64,000 nt of DNA. It comes from Candidatus Nitrosopumilus sediminis (GTDB lineage: Archaea; Thermoproteota; Nitrososphaeria; Nitrososphaerales; Nitrosopumilaceae). Below are positions 53,634 to 61,947 of the stretch, in pieces. The first letter of the stretch is position 1, and the number at the start of each line of letters is the position of its first letter. The notes under the pieces are model-generated. The model was given only the letters and a program-made list of their open reading frames with translations. It searched no databases and was not told where the DNA came from. The stretch is from assembly GCF_000299395.1 (NCBI RefSeq), contig NC_018656.1:1240001-1304000 (forward strand), read 5' to 3'. Position numbers and translations under genes: made by a program.

Positions 53634-55911
53634 GTTTGAGTACTTTTTGTGTAACATTACCCAAGTTTGAAGTAGATTTTCCTATACCTTTTTTGCTCAT
53701 AATTATCATATCAATCTTGAGCTTGTCTGCAAGTTCTGTAATTTTTTCAGCAGGATCTCCCAATTTGACAATACGTTTGTAATCATTGATTTGTTTAGGT
53801 ACAACTACACTTCTAAGAATTAATCTACCTTCTTCTTGAATCTGAGATGCTAATTCTTCGTCGATATTTTCTTCATTTTCATCAGTCCATTCTATTACAT
53901 GTAACAAATAGATCCTTACTTTGGCAGCCCCTCTGAAAAGATAATTAGCATGATAAAGGGATTTCAATGATCTTGCAGACCCATCTATAGGAACTAAAAT
54001 TTTCATCACAGGTGAATCATTTCCAGAAAAATGCGAATAATCAGATTGTTCCATCATGTCTGAATCCATATTTGCTTTGTGAAAAACTTCACTGATATTT
54101 TTCCTAGCCTCAATTAATGGCAGAAATATTATGATTCCTGCTGCACTAAACGCCCAAATTATTGCAAGCCAAATCCAAAGATGGAATGATTGCTCCTCAA
54201 AGACAAATTCAGTTAGATAGAATGATGCAGGCCAGACAATTACAAGAAAAACAGATATTGAAAAACCAGCTCTTTTACAAAATTTTAGAGAGCGTTGAAG
54301 AAATTCCTCATCAGTATCATGTTTTAACATGGAACGGACCTTGTCATCAACAACAAGGATTTTTTGTTTCATGATATGAAAATCAAAGTTTTCAGGTTTT
54401 ATCATACTTCCAACAAGCGTAATGCCCAAGCCAGTAGTAATTGATACAATATTTCCAATCAAAAGAGGTAAGAGATTTCCAGTTGAAGAAAGAGTAATTT
54501 CTCCATACATCGAATCAGCAGACAAAAGCCATGATGAAATACCACAACCAAGTCCTATAATGGCAGCAGAGGTTGCGGCATACTTGTTGGTTTTCTTCCA
54601 CAAGATAGAAAAGGAGATAGGAGCTACTGCAGAACCAATCAGAATTCCCATCATAAGATAAACATATTGTAAACTAAAGCCGGAATGAAATAACAGTGAT
54701 GCTAGTAATCCCATGCCTATTCCAAATCCCAGAATGGTGAATCGAGAAATTTTTATCAATTCACGACCTGATGAAGATGGTTTTAGATACGTACGAAAAA
54801 CATCATAGGTAACAAGAGATGAGACGCTGACTAGTTGGGATGAGCCTGCAGCAGTAACTGCCGTAAAGATGATTGTAAGAAGAAGTATGGCTCCGAAATC
54901 CCCCATAAGATTTGATGCTGCAGTAGATGCAACCAAGCCCAACTCAATCTCATTTTCTGTTAAAGTGACTCCAGTAGCTATCGCTGCTAATCCAAGTGTA
55001 GTAGCAAGGGTAAATGGAATCGCAAACCAAGCTAAACCTCCCAAAATAAACCCCCCAGTGGCAGCCTTTGGTCTAGAAGCAATAGCTCTCTGCCAATAAG
55101 ATTGATCTACAAATACTGTTCCAAAGTTTCCTACGATGTTAATTATACCAAATATTAGAGCACCCATAGACGCTAATGTCAGATATGTTCCAAATGCATT
55201 TCCTTCAACAGGTTTTAGAATGGATGCCTGAGTTAATTTTTCATACATTCCAGAGATTCCACCAATTTCAGGAGTGGCAAAATAAATGACAGTTACAAAG
55301 ATTAGTACCACTACAAAAATTAAAGCAGCATTGAGATATTCTGCAAAAAATGTTGCCTTTAGACCACCAAAAATTGTATAAAGAATTATTCCAACAGGTA
55401 TAAGAAATGCAGCTAGTGTAATGTCGATTCCAGTTAAAGAATTGATTACCGCTGCTCCACCTAACACAAGCATAGCAGTTACAATGGTATTTGTCATCAA
55501 TGCAAAAAATAGAAAAACTTTGTGAGAATGCTTTCCAAATCTAACATAGATCATTTCAGGAAAAGTGTGAGTCATTGGCGCTTTTCTTTTTAATTCAAGT
55601 GCAAGAATTGAAAACAAAATTACCTGAATTGATGCTCCTGCTGCATACCAAAAAGAACCTCCCAATCCAAATTCATATGTCACAGTAGAAGATTGTAAAA
55701 GGGTTGCAGCCCATGTCCAAGCAGAGACAATAGATGATGCAATTAACCCAGTTTTGATGGTTCGTCCTGCAGTATAGAACCATTCAGATGTTTTTCTAGT
55801 ACCAAGCCATTTTGTTTCAGCCTTTACCATTAATGTGACTGATAATGCCATGATCAGTCCAACTCCAATTAATATGATATATCCGATATTTTCAGACAGA
55901 ATAGAAGGCAA
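53602..55911 (-). CDS. SSS-family symporter fused to a C-terminal UspA domain
   Basis: 769 aa from TTG 55911. Residues 1-600 are an SSS symporter closely like the one at 43512 (WFYTAGRTIKTGLIASSIVS; IVGNFGTVFVDQSYWQRAIA; IFTAVTAAGSSQLVSVSSLV). From about 625 the sequence is a UspA domain: MKILVPIDGSARSLKSLYHA, then GDPAEKITELADKLKIDMII, and MSKKGIGKSTSNLGNVTQKV. The ATP-binding Gly pattern of UspA is only partly kept. Role: solute (urea or amino compound) uptake with built-in nucleotide or stress sensing, by inference. Confidence 0.88.
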   Translation of the reverse strand: MPSILSENIGYIILIGVGLIMALSVTLMVKAETKWLGTRKTSEWFYTAGRTIKTGLIASSIVSAWTWAATLLQSSTVTYEFGLGGSFWYAAGASIQVILFSILALELKRKAPMTHTFPEMIYVRFGKHSHKVFLFFALMTNTIVTAMLVLGGAAVINSLTGIDITLAAFLIPVGIILYTIFGGLKATFFAEYLNAALIFVVVLIFVTVIYFATPEIGGISGMYEKLTQASILKPVEGNAFGTYLTLASMGALIFGIINIVGNFGTVFVDQSYWQRAIASRPKAATGGFILGGLAWFAIPFTLATTLGLAAIATGVTLTENEIELGLVASTAASNLMGDFGAILLLTIIFTAVTAAGSSQLVSVSSLVTYDVFRTYLKPSSSGRELIKISRFTILGFGIGMGLLASLLFHSGFSLQYVYLMMGILIGSAVAPISFSILWKKTNKYAATSAAIIGLGCGISSWLLSADSMYGEITLSSTGNLLPLLIGNIVSITTGLGITLVGSMIKPENFDFHIMKQKILVVDDKVRSMLKHDTDEEFLQRSLKFCKRAGFSISVFLVIVWPASFYLTEFVFEEQSFHLWIWLAIIWAFSAAGIIIFLPLIEARKNISEVFHKANMDSDMMEQSDYSHFSGNDSPVMKILVPIDGSARSLKSLYHANYLFRGAAKVRIYLLHVIEWTDENEENIDEELASQIQEEGRLILRSVVVPKQINDYKRIVKLGDPAEKITELADKLKIDMIIMSKKGIGKSTSNLGNVTQKVLKLTSKPVVLLE

Positions 55912-56023
55912 GTAAGATAGGATTTGAAAAACAGGTATTAAAATAGAATTAACATGATAAGATAGTTTCTAACCTACAATAATAGAATTAGATAAATTTG
56001 TTAAATAGTTGATTTAGTAATAA

Positions 56024-56569
56024 TTGCCATTGATAGACAAGATTGATGAGTTAATAATTTCAGCACTTTCTCAAAATTCAAAACAAGAGGTATTTGAGAT
56101 TTGGGATTTTTTAAAGGGATTTAATTATAATTTAACAGAGGAGGAAATAGAATCTAGAATATCAAAACTTGAAGAAGAGGGAATTATCAAAGGATATACA
56201 ATTACTGTTGATGTAAAAAAGATTCCACATAGGGTTATACGTGTAGATCTTGTCACTTTTAGAACATCACAAGCACTCCCAAAAAGAATAGAAGGATTGA
56301 AAAAATATCTCAATGATGCACCATTTGTTTTATTTTCAGGTAGAACACGTGGAGGATATGATTGGATTACAGTCAAATCATTTTTGTCAAATGAGATGGC
56401 AGATCAAGAAAACGATATTTATCGAAATTTGTTTGGAGATATTATTCAGACATATGAGGTGTACGATTTTGTTCCACAGACAGAAGCATCAATTTATGCA
56501 CTGACATATACAGAAGAGGAATACAAAAAATTTCTCAAAGAATGGGCGCCTCCATTTATTGGATCATAA
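56024..56569 (+). CDS. Lrp/AsnC-type transcription regulator
   Basis: 181 aa from TTG 56024. N-terminal helix-turn-helix (LIDKIDELIISALSQNSKQE; LEEEGIIKGYTI) and a C-terminal RAM-like effector/oligomerisation part (FRTSQALPKRIEGLKKYL; GRTRGGYDWITVK). Divergent from the SSS-UspA gene by 112 nt, so a local regulator of it is plausible. Confidence 0.82.
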   Translation: MPLIDKIDELIISALSQNSKQEVFEIWDFLKGFNYNLTEEEIESRISKLEEEGIIKGYTITVDVKKIPHRVIRVDLVTFRTSQALPKRIEGLKKYLNDAPFVLFSGRTRGGYDWITVKSFLSNEMADQENDIYRNLFGDIIQTYEVYDFVPQTEASIYALTYTEEEYKKFLKEWAPPFIGS

Positions 56570-56587
56570 GAAAAACAGGGCAAGAAA

Positions 56588-57439
56588 TTATTGCAAATGT
56601 TTCTTTTTGAAGTGGATGGTTTCATCTATCATTGAATGAGTTTTTAATCTTAGACCCATCAAGAATTTAATCATCTCTACTCTTTGTTTTGGGTTAATAC
56701 CGTGTGCATCTTCTATAAGATCATCAATTCTTGAAAGGGTTATTTTTAGAGACAGATTGGTTTTCTTTATCAAGTTAAGTGACTTGGAATTTTTGTCAGG
56801 TGTTTGTTTGTATAGATCAGATTCAGATTTGATCTTCTTTTTCATGACTCGAATTTGTTTTATTGTTAGTTTGTTGTTGACTATTTCATCCACAAATTCA
56901 CTTTTCAGCGAAGCATCAACATTTGTTAGTTCTAAGGCCTGACTTACGCTCAAATTACTGCAAATTATCTTCTCACGGACATCTTCGGGGAGTTTTAAAA
57001 GCTGCATTCTATGAGATACATACTCTTCACTTTTTCCAATTTTTTGACCAAGGTCACTTACTCCACCCCACCCATATTCATTGACATATTTTTGATATGC
57101 TTCAGCTTCTTCTATAGGATCCATAGATTTTCTTTGAATATTCTCAGTCAGTTGAATTTCATATGCTTGTTTATCAGACAAATCTCTGATTTTGCTTGGA
57201 ATGAATCTCCAACGCAGTGATCTACATGCTGCAAATCTTCTATGTCCTGCAACTATCTCAAATCCATGATCTAGAGGCCTAATGACAATAGGTTGCAATA
57301 GTCCATGCGCTTTTATGCTAGATTTCAGATTTGTTAATTCTGGAGAATTTGGTGAAACAGCATATCTAACAGGGGATTTAGATGGTCTAATCATTCTAAT
57401 TTCAATAGGCTCTACGATAGAATTATCAATTATTTCCAT
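56588..57439 (-). CDS. ParB-like partition protein (orphan)
   Basis: 283 aa. ParB/Srx nuclease-like N-terminus: LLQPIVIRPLDHGFEIVAGH RRFAACRSL-type boxes (the AGHRRFAAC box near 64-72 and TENIQRKSMDPIEEAEAYQ near 113-131), then helix-turn-helix GVSDLGQKIGKSEEYVSHRM. In bacteria it binds parS and CTP and loads SMC. No parA is adjacent. Convergent end near the Lrp gene. Confidence 0.87.
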   Translation of the reverse strand: MEIIDNSIVEPIEIRMIRPSKSPVRYAVSPNSPELTNLKSSIKAHGLLQPIVIRPLDHGFEIVAGHRRFAACRSLRWRFIPSKIRDLSDKQAYEIQLTENIQRKSMDPIEEAEAYQKYVNEYGWGGVSDLGQKIGKSEEYVSHRMQLLKLPEDVREKIICSNLSVSQALELTNVDASLKSEFVDEIVNNKLTIKQIRVMKKKIKSESDLYKQTPDKNSKSLNLIKKTNLSLKITLSRIDDLIEDAHGINPKQRVEMIKFLMGLRLKTHSMIDETIHFKKKHLQ

Positions 57440-58115
57440 TCACAAACACTCCCATATCCTAAATTGATGAATAGAAAATAGTATTTAGACTTTAATAGAA
57501 ATTTTATGAAAAAAATATAATAATTTTAGATTGTTATTGAATTAATTGATAAAATTTGGATCAATTTTAAAAAAAATCCACATATTGCTTTAAGAGTTAT
57601 CAAAATGAAATAATTTTACTATGCAGCCAGAACCGGTTTTTTTGTTCTATGTGGTGTTGTTTTTTTGAAAACAAGTAGATTAAGTTAATTAGAAAATATT
57701 ATCTGGATTTTTAATCTATCAAATCCTTCAATGGTACTTGTGTTTTAGTTTGACTCTAAGTTCTGCAAATACTTTAGAAGATATTGTCGCAAGTTTAGAA
57801 AACTAATTTCAAATCTGGGAGGGCGATTTGTCAGATCACATTGACACTCCAAATAGAGTCTCAAGTAAACATATGATAAAAAAGCATGACCTACAATTTG
57901 TTTCTAGCAGATAATTGACTCCGTTCTCATCAATGAATTTGATTCTAGTTTCAGTAGAAGTAGATTTTTGAACAGAGGTTCCACCTGGAAAATCTGCAGT
58001 AATTGAATATGACAAAGTTACAATGATTACTATTCCTCTTGAAAAAAAGGAATTGTTGTTAATCAGTACAGAGCCTGAAGATGATTATTACAAAATTGTT
58101 GCTAAAGCTAGAAAA
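57440..58115. other. 676-nt region between parB and a small membrane gene
   Basis: No intact gene. Very AT-rich up to about 57740 (T-tracts, palindrome AACCGGTT at 57631-57638); the right half holds the degenerate DUF6659-like remnant described separately. A minus-strand open frame here contains SYSITADFPGGTSVQKSTST and is antisense to it; it lacks a convincing start. Confidence 0.6.
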
Positions 58116-58127
58116 TTACTTTTTTAA
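57750..58127 (+). pseudogene. Decayed DUF6659-like gene remnant
   Basis: The intact C-terminal piece at 57972-58127 reads EYDKVTMITIPLEKKELLLI then STEPEDDYYKIVAKARKLLF, matching the end of the family member at 8421 (IISVPIGDN; LVLISAEPDADDKKI). An in-frame TGA precedes it. Upstream, a short frame from TTG 57750 (LTLSSANTLEDIVASLEN) resembles an N-terminus and is broken by stops. The central part is not recoverable. The last 12 nt overlap the convergent membrane gene. Confidence 0.55.
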
Positions 58128-58499
58128 GGATTTTTTTGTTTTATGAGCTGCCTTTGTTCCCATTTTTAACACCTTTAACTTCTTTACCAAACTTACCCCA
58201 ACTTTCAAAACCTTGAATGTTGAGAAAATTGGAATTAAAACCAACATTATAATATCAATCCAATATTTTTTTACAAATTTTTTTGGGTCATTGACTTTTC
58301 TGTATTTTATTACCAAATCAGATACTAGTAGTACAATTAATGGCCATATCAGAATATCAAAAAATGGCTTCCATTCTTTTGGTAAATCGATTAGTGGTTC
58401 TACAAGACTTATTACTTTGTATTCAAATGAAATTATACCAATAAAGAACAACAATACAACTATCATTGTTGCAATGTCTAAGATCTTTAAGACATTCAA
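58116..58499 (-). CDS. Small membrane protein resembling a voltage-sensor domain
   Basis: 127 aa: an S1-like helix (IATMIVVLLFFIGIISFEY), S2 (FFDILIWPLIVLLVSDLVIK), S3 (KYWIDIIMLVLIPIFSTFKV) with an acidic Asp, and a lysine-repeated amphipathic S4-like helix (FKVLKVGVSLVKKLKVLKMG). No pore. It looks like the first four helices of an ion channel in isolation. 13 nt downstream of the multicopper oxidase stop. Confidence 0.6.
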   Translation of the reverse strand: MNVLKILDIATMIVVLLFFIGIISFEYKVISLVEPLIDLPKEWKPFFDILIWPLIVLLVSDLVIKYRKVNDPKKFVKKYWIDIIMLVLIPIFSTFKVLKVGVSLVKKLKVLKMGTKAAHKTKKSLKK

Positions 58500-58512
58500 G
58501 TTAGTTTCATGT

Positions 58513-59847
58513 TTAGGTTATCGTAACAGTTCCCTGCATCCAAGGATGTAAGGTACAGAAATAATCCAATTCTCCTGGTTTTTCAAACTGATATGACCAT
58601 GTTTTTCCTGCTTGGATAAACCCTGAATCAAATGAATTTTCCTTGTCAGTTACAGTATGTATAACAAAGTCTTCGTTTGTCCATGTAACAGTTGTTCCTG
58701 ATTCAATTTCTATTGCAAGAGGATCATAGGATTCTACAATATCTGGATTCCATGAATCCTTGACAATGTCTACTTTGTCTGTCTTTATTTTAGGAATATC
58801 ACTAACTTTGGCTTCTCCCAAGTTATCATATGTGATTAGTTTTGGTTGCTCCAATGATCTTATCAAATCTTCTTGCCACTCTATCATGGAATAACTTCCT
58901 TTGTTATTACTTGGAGTTTGAATATCAGATAATGATGATGCATCTTCTAACACTTCAATTATTGCCATAGAGCCACGTTCTTCCTGTATTCCATGAACAT
59001 GAAATAGATATTTTCCTGGAGTGTCCCATGTTGCCTCTATAATTGCAGTATCGCCGTTTCCAATTAGATGAGTTTGTGCAAAGTATGGTTCATTCCATAA
59101 AATCCCTGAAGGGTATACTTTCATTATTGTACTATGTACATGGAAGGGAGATTGCAATACCCCGCCAACTCCCATTACATAGAATCGGGTTAATTCTCCT
59201 GAAACCACTTGAATTGGATTATCCATGTACTGGTTTGCATATCCATTTACTGGATAAAATTCTGTAAAATATTCTAGTGCATTGTTAGGATCAAACTCAC
59301 TTAGAGTGAAAAAGTATTCTCGTGCAGGCTCCATTGGACGTATTGCAGGATCAATTATCATTGCACCAAACATTCCCATCCTCACATGTTCAGATGTTGG
59401 AAATGCATGGCAATGATACATGAACATGCCAGCTTCATGTGCAACAAAATGATACGTGTATTCTTCACCAGGCATTATCTGTGGAAAAACACCATCATTT
59501 GTAGAATCATGAGTTCCATGAAAATGGATTGTGTGTGCATAAGGAGTTTCATTTACAAATTTTACAGTAACGTCATCACCTTCTGAAAATCTCAAAGTTG
59601 GTGCAGGAACTGTTCCATTGTACGTCCAGACTTTAGCTTGGACACCAGGAGACACTTCAATTTCAGCATCTTGAGCAATTAACGTATAAGACAATGTCTT
59701 AGGATTAGGATTTGTAAATTTTGGATAAATCTCAGATGATTCGGCTGTGGTTGTTTGAATTTCTGGAGATTGGATAAATGCTACAAATGCAATACTGAAT
59801 CCAATTAGTACTCCCACCACTACAAACATTGTTGTATTTTGTTTCAT
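58513..59847 (-). CDS. NirK-like multicopper oxidase with C-terminal plastocyanin domain
   Basis: 444 aa. One N-terminal TM/signal (MFVVVGVLIGFSIAFVAFI). Domain 1 has HTIHFHGTHD and type-1 copper YHCHAFPTSEHVRMGMFG; domain 2 holds SPFHVHSTIM and LFHVHGIQEERGSM, supplying type-2/3 histidines; residues about 375-444 are a third cupredoxin with its own blue site (HTVTDKENSF, CTLHPWMQG). This three-domain build is typical of thaumarchaeal NirK-annotated proteins, proposed for NO/nitrite chemistry in ammonia oxidation; the actual reaction is unproved. Exported. Confidence 0.85.
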   Translation of the reverse strand: MKQNTTMFVVVGVLIGFSIAFVAFIQSPEIQTTTAESSEIYPKFTNPNPKTLSYTLIAQDAEIEVSPGVQAKVWTYNGTVPAPTLRFSEGDDVTVKFVNETPYAHTIHFHGTHDSTNDGVFPQIMPGEEYTYHFVAHEAGMFMYHCHAFPTSEHVRMGMFGAMIIDPAIRPMEPAREYFFTLSEFDPNNALEYFTEFYPVNGYANQYMDNPIQVVSGELTRFYVMGVGGVLQSPFHVHSTIMKVYPSGILWNEPYFAQTHLIGNGDTAIIEATWDTPGKYLFHVHGIQEERGSMAIIEVLEDASSLSDIQTPSNNKGSYSMIEWQEDLIRSLEQPKLITYDNLGEAKVSDIPKIKTDKVDIVKDSWNPDIVESYDPLAIEIESGTTVTWTNEDFVIHTVTDKENSFDSGFIQAGKTWSYQFEKPGELDYFCTLHPWMQGTVTIT

Positions 59848-59859
59848 CCTATTTTTCTC

Positions 59860-59976
59860 CTATAACACCAAAGATAATACCACTATAGAAACAGCTGCAA
59901 TGACATAGAATCCATAAAATGCCTTTTTGTGGCGAGGCATGGTAAGTTTTACTTTTTGTTTTAGTTCGAAATTCAT
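59860..59976 (-). CDS. Small TM peptide upstream of the oxidase, 38 aa
   Basis: MNFELKQKVKLTMPRHKKAF then one TM helix (GFYVIAAVSIVVLSLVL). Stop is 12 nt before the oxidase start, so cotranscribed; basic N-terminus inside. Possibly an accessory subunit of the oxidase complex. Confidence 0.5.
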   Translation of the reverse strand: MNFELKQKVKLTMPRHKKAFYGFYVIAAVSIVVLSLVL

Positions 59977-60148
59977 TATATTGTCTCCATTAGTGTAAAG
60001 CGAGAACATTGTGAAAAAAATTCACAATTACTTTCGTGTCTAGGGAAATGTTGTTCTCGCATAAGATAGACATGATACTCTAGATGATTAATCATAGTAA
60101 GCTAAAGAGCTTACCATAATCTATATTCACCTATTGATAACCACAATC
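59977..60148. promoter_or_regulatory. Divergent control region with four inverted repeats
   Basis: Between the 38-aa/oxidase unit and the 49-aa peptide. GCGAGAACA (60000-60008) pairs with TGTTCTCGC (60052-60060); nested ATTGTGAA (60008-60015) with TTCACAAT (60021-60028); ATGATTAATCAT palindrome (60084-60095); GTAAGCT (60097-60103) with AGCTTAC (60108-60114). Likely operators of one or more dimeric regulators. Confidence 0.6.
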
Positions 60149-60298
60149 ATGAAATCACAGAAAAACTCAACTTGGGATAAAATGGTTCATGCCCCTTTCA
60201 AAAAGGTTGTAAAATTCGATCTTCTCTGTATCGGAATAGGTATAGTAATAGGAATGGGTGCAGGTGCATATCTTGTTGCTAGCGGATTACTAGGCTAA
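60149..60298 (+). CDS. Small TM protein, 49 aa
   Basis: MKSQKNSTWDKMVHAPFKKV, then a glycine-rich TM helix (LLCIGIGIVIGMGAGAYLVA). Divergent from the oxidase unit and sharing its dyad-rich region, so probably coordinated with it. Function unknown. Confidence 0.55.
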   Translation: MKSQKNSTWDKMVHAPFKKVVKFDLLCIGIGIVIGMGAGAYLVASGLLG

Positions 60299-60304
60299 CA
60301 ATAG

Positions 60305-60311
60305 TTTTTTT
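60305..60311 (+). terminator. T-run terminator
   Basis: Seven T residues (then another five) starting 7 nt after the 49-aa stop. Confidence 0.5.
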
Positions 60312-60342
60312 ATTTTTAATTAATTCCAAAGATACTTTATAT

Positions 60343-60825
60343 TTGGTAGACCTTAATTTTTACTGTTTGGCAAGTTACAAAGGAGCATATTCAAATGAAC
60401 AATCATTGAATTTTGTCATCCCCATAATCATAATTCTGTTTTTAGGTATAATCTATATCATGACACAAAGAGCAGATTCGGGTTTTGTTAGTTTTATTCT
60501 AATTGGCGCAGCAGCCCTTACAATGTTTTATTGGGCTAGAGTTCTAAAAAGAATGGCAAAGGATCAAAAACCAACATACACACAATCCAGAGAACAAGAA
60601 ACAAAGAATTGGGTTTATGATTTGATTAAGGGAGAAAATGAATTTGTTTTTGTTGCCGAAGTCCCAGGTCCAGAAGATAAGATTGCAGTTAGATTAGTAG
60701 ATGGCATATTATACATTAGAGGAACTGCAGGATTTTCAAAAGAAGTTCCCATAGAAGGAGTAAACGAAATGCAAATTTTTGATTTTAAATACAGAAATGG
60801 TGTATTAACACTAAGAATAAAGTAA
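60343..60825 (+). CDS. Membrane-anchored Hsp20/alpha-crystallin-like protein
   Basis: 160 aa from TTG 60343; ATG 60460 (MTQRADSGFVSFILIGA) is an alternative that keeps one TM only. Two TM helices (FVIPIIIILFLGIIYIM; SFILIGAAALTMFYW) and a C-terminal small-heat-shock-like beta domain (FVFVAEVPGPEDKIAVRLVD; GILYIRGTAGFSKEVPI; KYRNGVLTLRI). The GxLTLxI end is the alpha-crystallin signature. Acts at the cytoplasmic face of the membrane by inference. Confidence 0.72.
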   Translation: MVDLNFYCLASYKGAYSNEQSLNFVIPIIIILFLGIIYIMTQRADSGFVSFILIGAAALTMFYWARVLKRMAKDQKPTYTQSREQETKNWVYDLIKGENEFVFVAEVPGPEDKIAVRLVDGILYIRGTAGFSKEVPIEGVNEMQIFDFKYRNGVLTLRIK

Positions 60826-61947
60826 CTATAGACTTTTTGCTAGTTCTAATTTTTGTGGTAGATATTTGTCGGTAATATTTGTCAGACCATATTTTGAGAA
60901 AGCCTCCAGTTCTGCTTTTCGTTTTAATCTAAGAAATACATCTAATTCTTTTTTCCAAATTCCATCCTGATATCTAGGATCTTTTTGAAGATCATAACAT
61001 CTCTTAATGTCAGATTCAGTCATAGGAATAGTTGGCAACTTGTATTTTTCAATATCAGTAGCCCATACGCCTACCCATTTTGCATCAGGTACTGTTAGTT
61101 CTCTAAGATGAGCAGCATTTGCAGAACCAGATTTGATAACCATTGCAATGTGTTCTCCATACACATCTCCGTCAGTTAAAACAATTACAGGCAACCCCAT
61201 TTCATCATGTAATCGCTTTAACAGAGTTCGAGTTGAACGTGGTGCTTGTCCACCAGTATTGATGATAATTGATTTGAATTTTTTATCTATTTGTTCTTCA
61301 ACAAATCTTGTAAAGAGACCACCTTTTTCAATTGCAATAACAATTTCTGCACTTGTATCTACTAATTCAGCAGTAGTCAAACTAGGACCTATTGAATAAC
61401 CATCAGGATGATTTGACAAATTCATAGTTTTTCCCTCATAGCCAGGAATTGTATATTCTATATTCAAATCACCAAAAATTGAGCTTCTCTCCTCAGGGAA
61501 TATATGAAAATCTTCTCGTGGTTTAGATGTTACAGCTTCTAAATCCACAATAATATTATCAGATTCGGATTGATCTTCAAATTCAATAGCGAAAGCCTGA
61601 GATGAATAATATACATCTCTTAATGTGGATGATTTTTTTTCATGAGTTAGTCTATTTGCAAAAAATGCTAACCACATTAATTGCGTAAAAGATCTTAATT
61701 GTGCAGAATTTCTTGAGCTTCTAACAGCTGCATTATTTCCCAGAATATACTGTCGGAGTTTTTTATCATAAACTATGTTACTTACGGATCTACTTGGGAT
61801 TGAAAATTTAGGAAATTGTCCATTATCCAAGTCATCATATATTTTTGCACCGTGACTTTTGAGCATCTCAAGGATGTTTTTTTGTTTTTCATCAGCTTTT
61901 TTGCTTCGTGCATTTATTTTGTTTTGTTGTTTTTTAGTTGTTTTCAA
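60826..61947 (-). CDS. top6A: DNA topoisomerase VI subunit A
   Basis: 373 aa. Spo11/Top6A fold: NIVYDKKLRQYILGNNAAVR, catalytic tyrosine region RDVYYSSQAFAIEF, and TOPRIM PVIVLTDGDVYGEHIAMVI (the Asp pair). With Top6B forms the ATP-dependent type IIB topoisomerase. Start overlaps the Top6B stop by 14 nt. Confidence 0.95.
   Translation of the reverse strand: MKTTKKQQNKINARSKKADEKQKNILEMLKSHGAKIYDDLDNGQFPKFSIPSRSVSNIVYDKKLRQYILGNNAAVRSSRNSAQLRSFTQLMWLAFFANRLTHEKKSSTLRDVYYSSQAFAIEFEDQSESDNIIVDLEAVTSKPREDFHIFPEERSSIFGDLNIEYTIPGYEGKTMNLSNHPDGYSIGPSLTTAELVDTSAEIVIAIEKGGLFTRFVEEQIDKKFKSIIINTGGQAPRSTRTLLKRLHDEMGLPVIVLTDGDVYGEHIAMVIKSGSANAAHLRELTVPDAKWVGVWATDIEKYKLPTIPMTESDIKRCYDLQKDPRYQDGIWKKELDVFLRLKRKAELEAFSKYGLTNITDKYLPQKLELAKSL

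Noticed and set aside
53602-55911. Two separate genes instead of an SSS-UspA fusion
   Set aside because: No stop or frameshift between the last TM helix and MKILVPIDGS; one continuous frame.
58000-58115. Minus-strand gene starting near the DUF6659-like remnant
   Set aside because: Open stretch with SYSITADFPGG-like sequence has no good start codon and is antisense to the better-supported family match.
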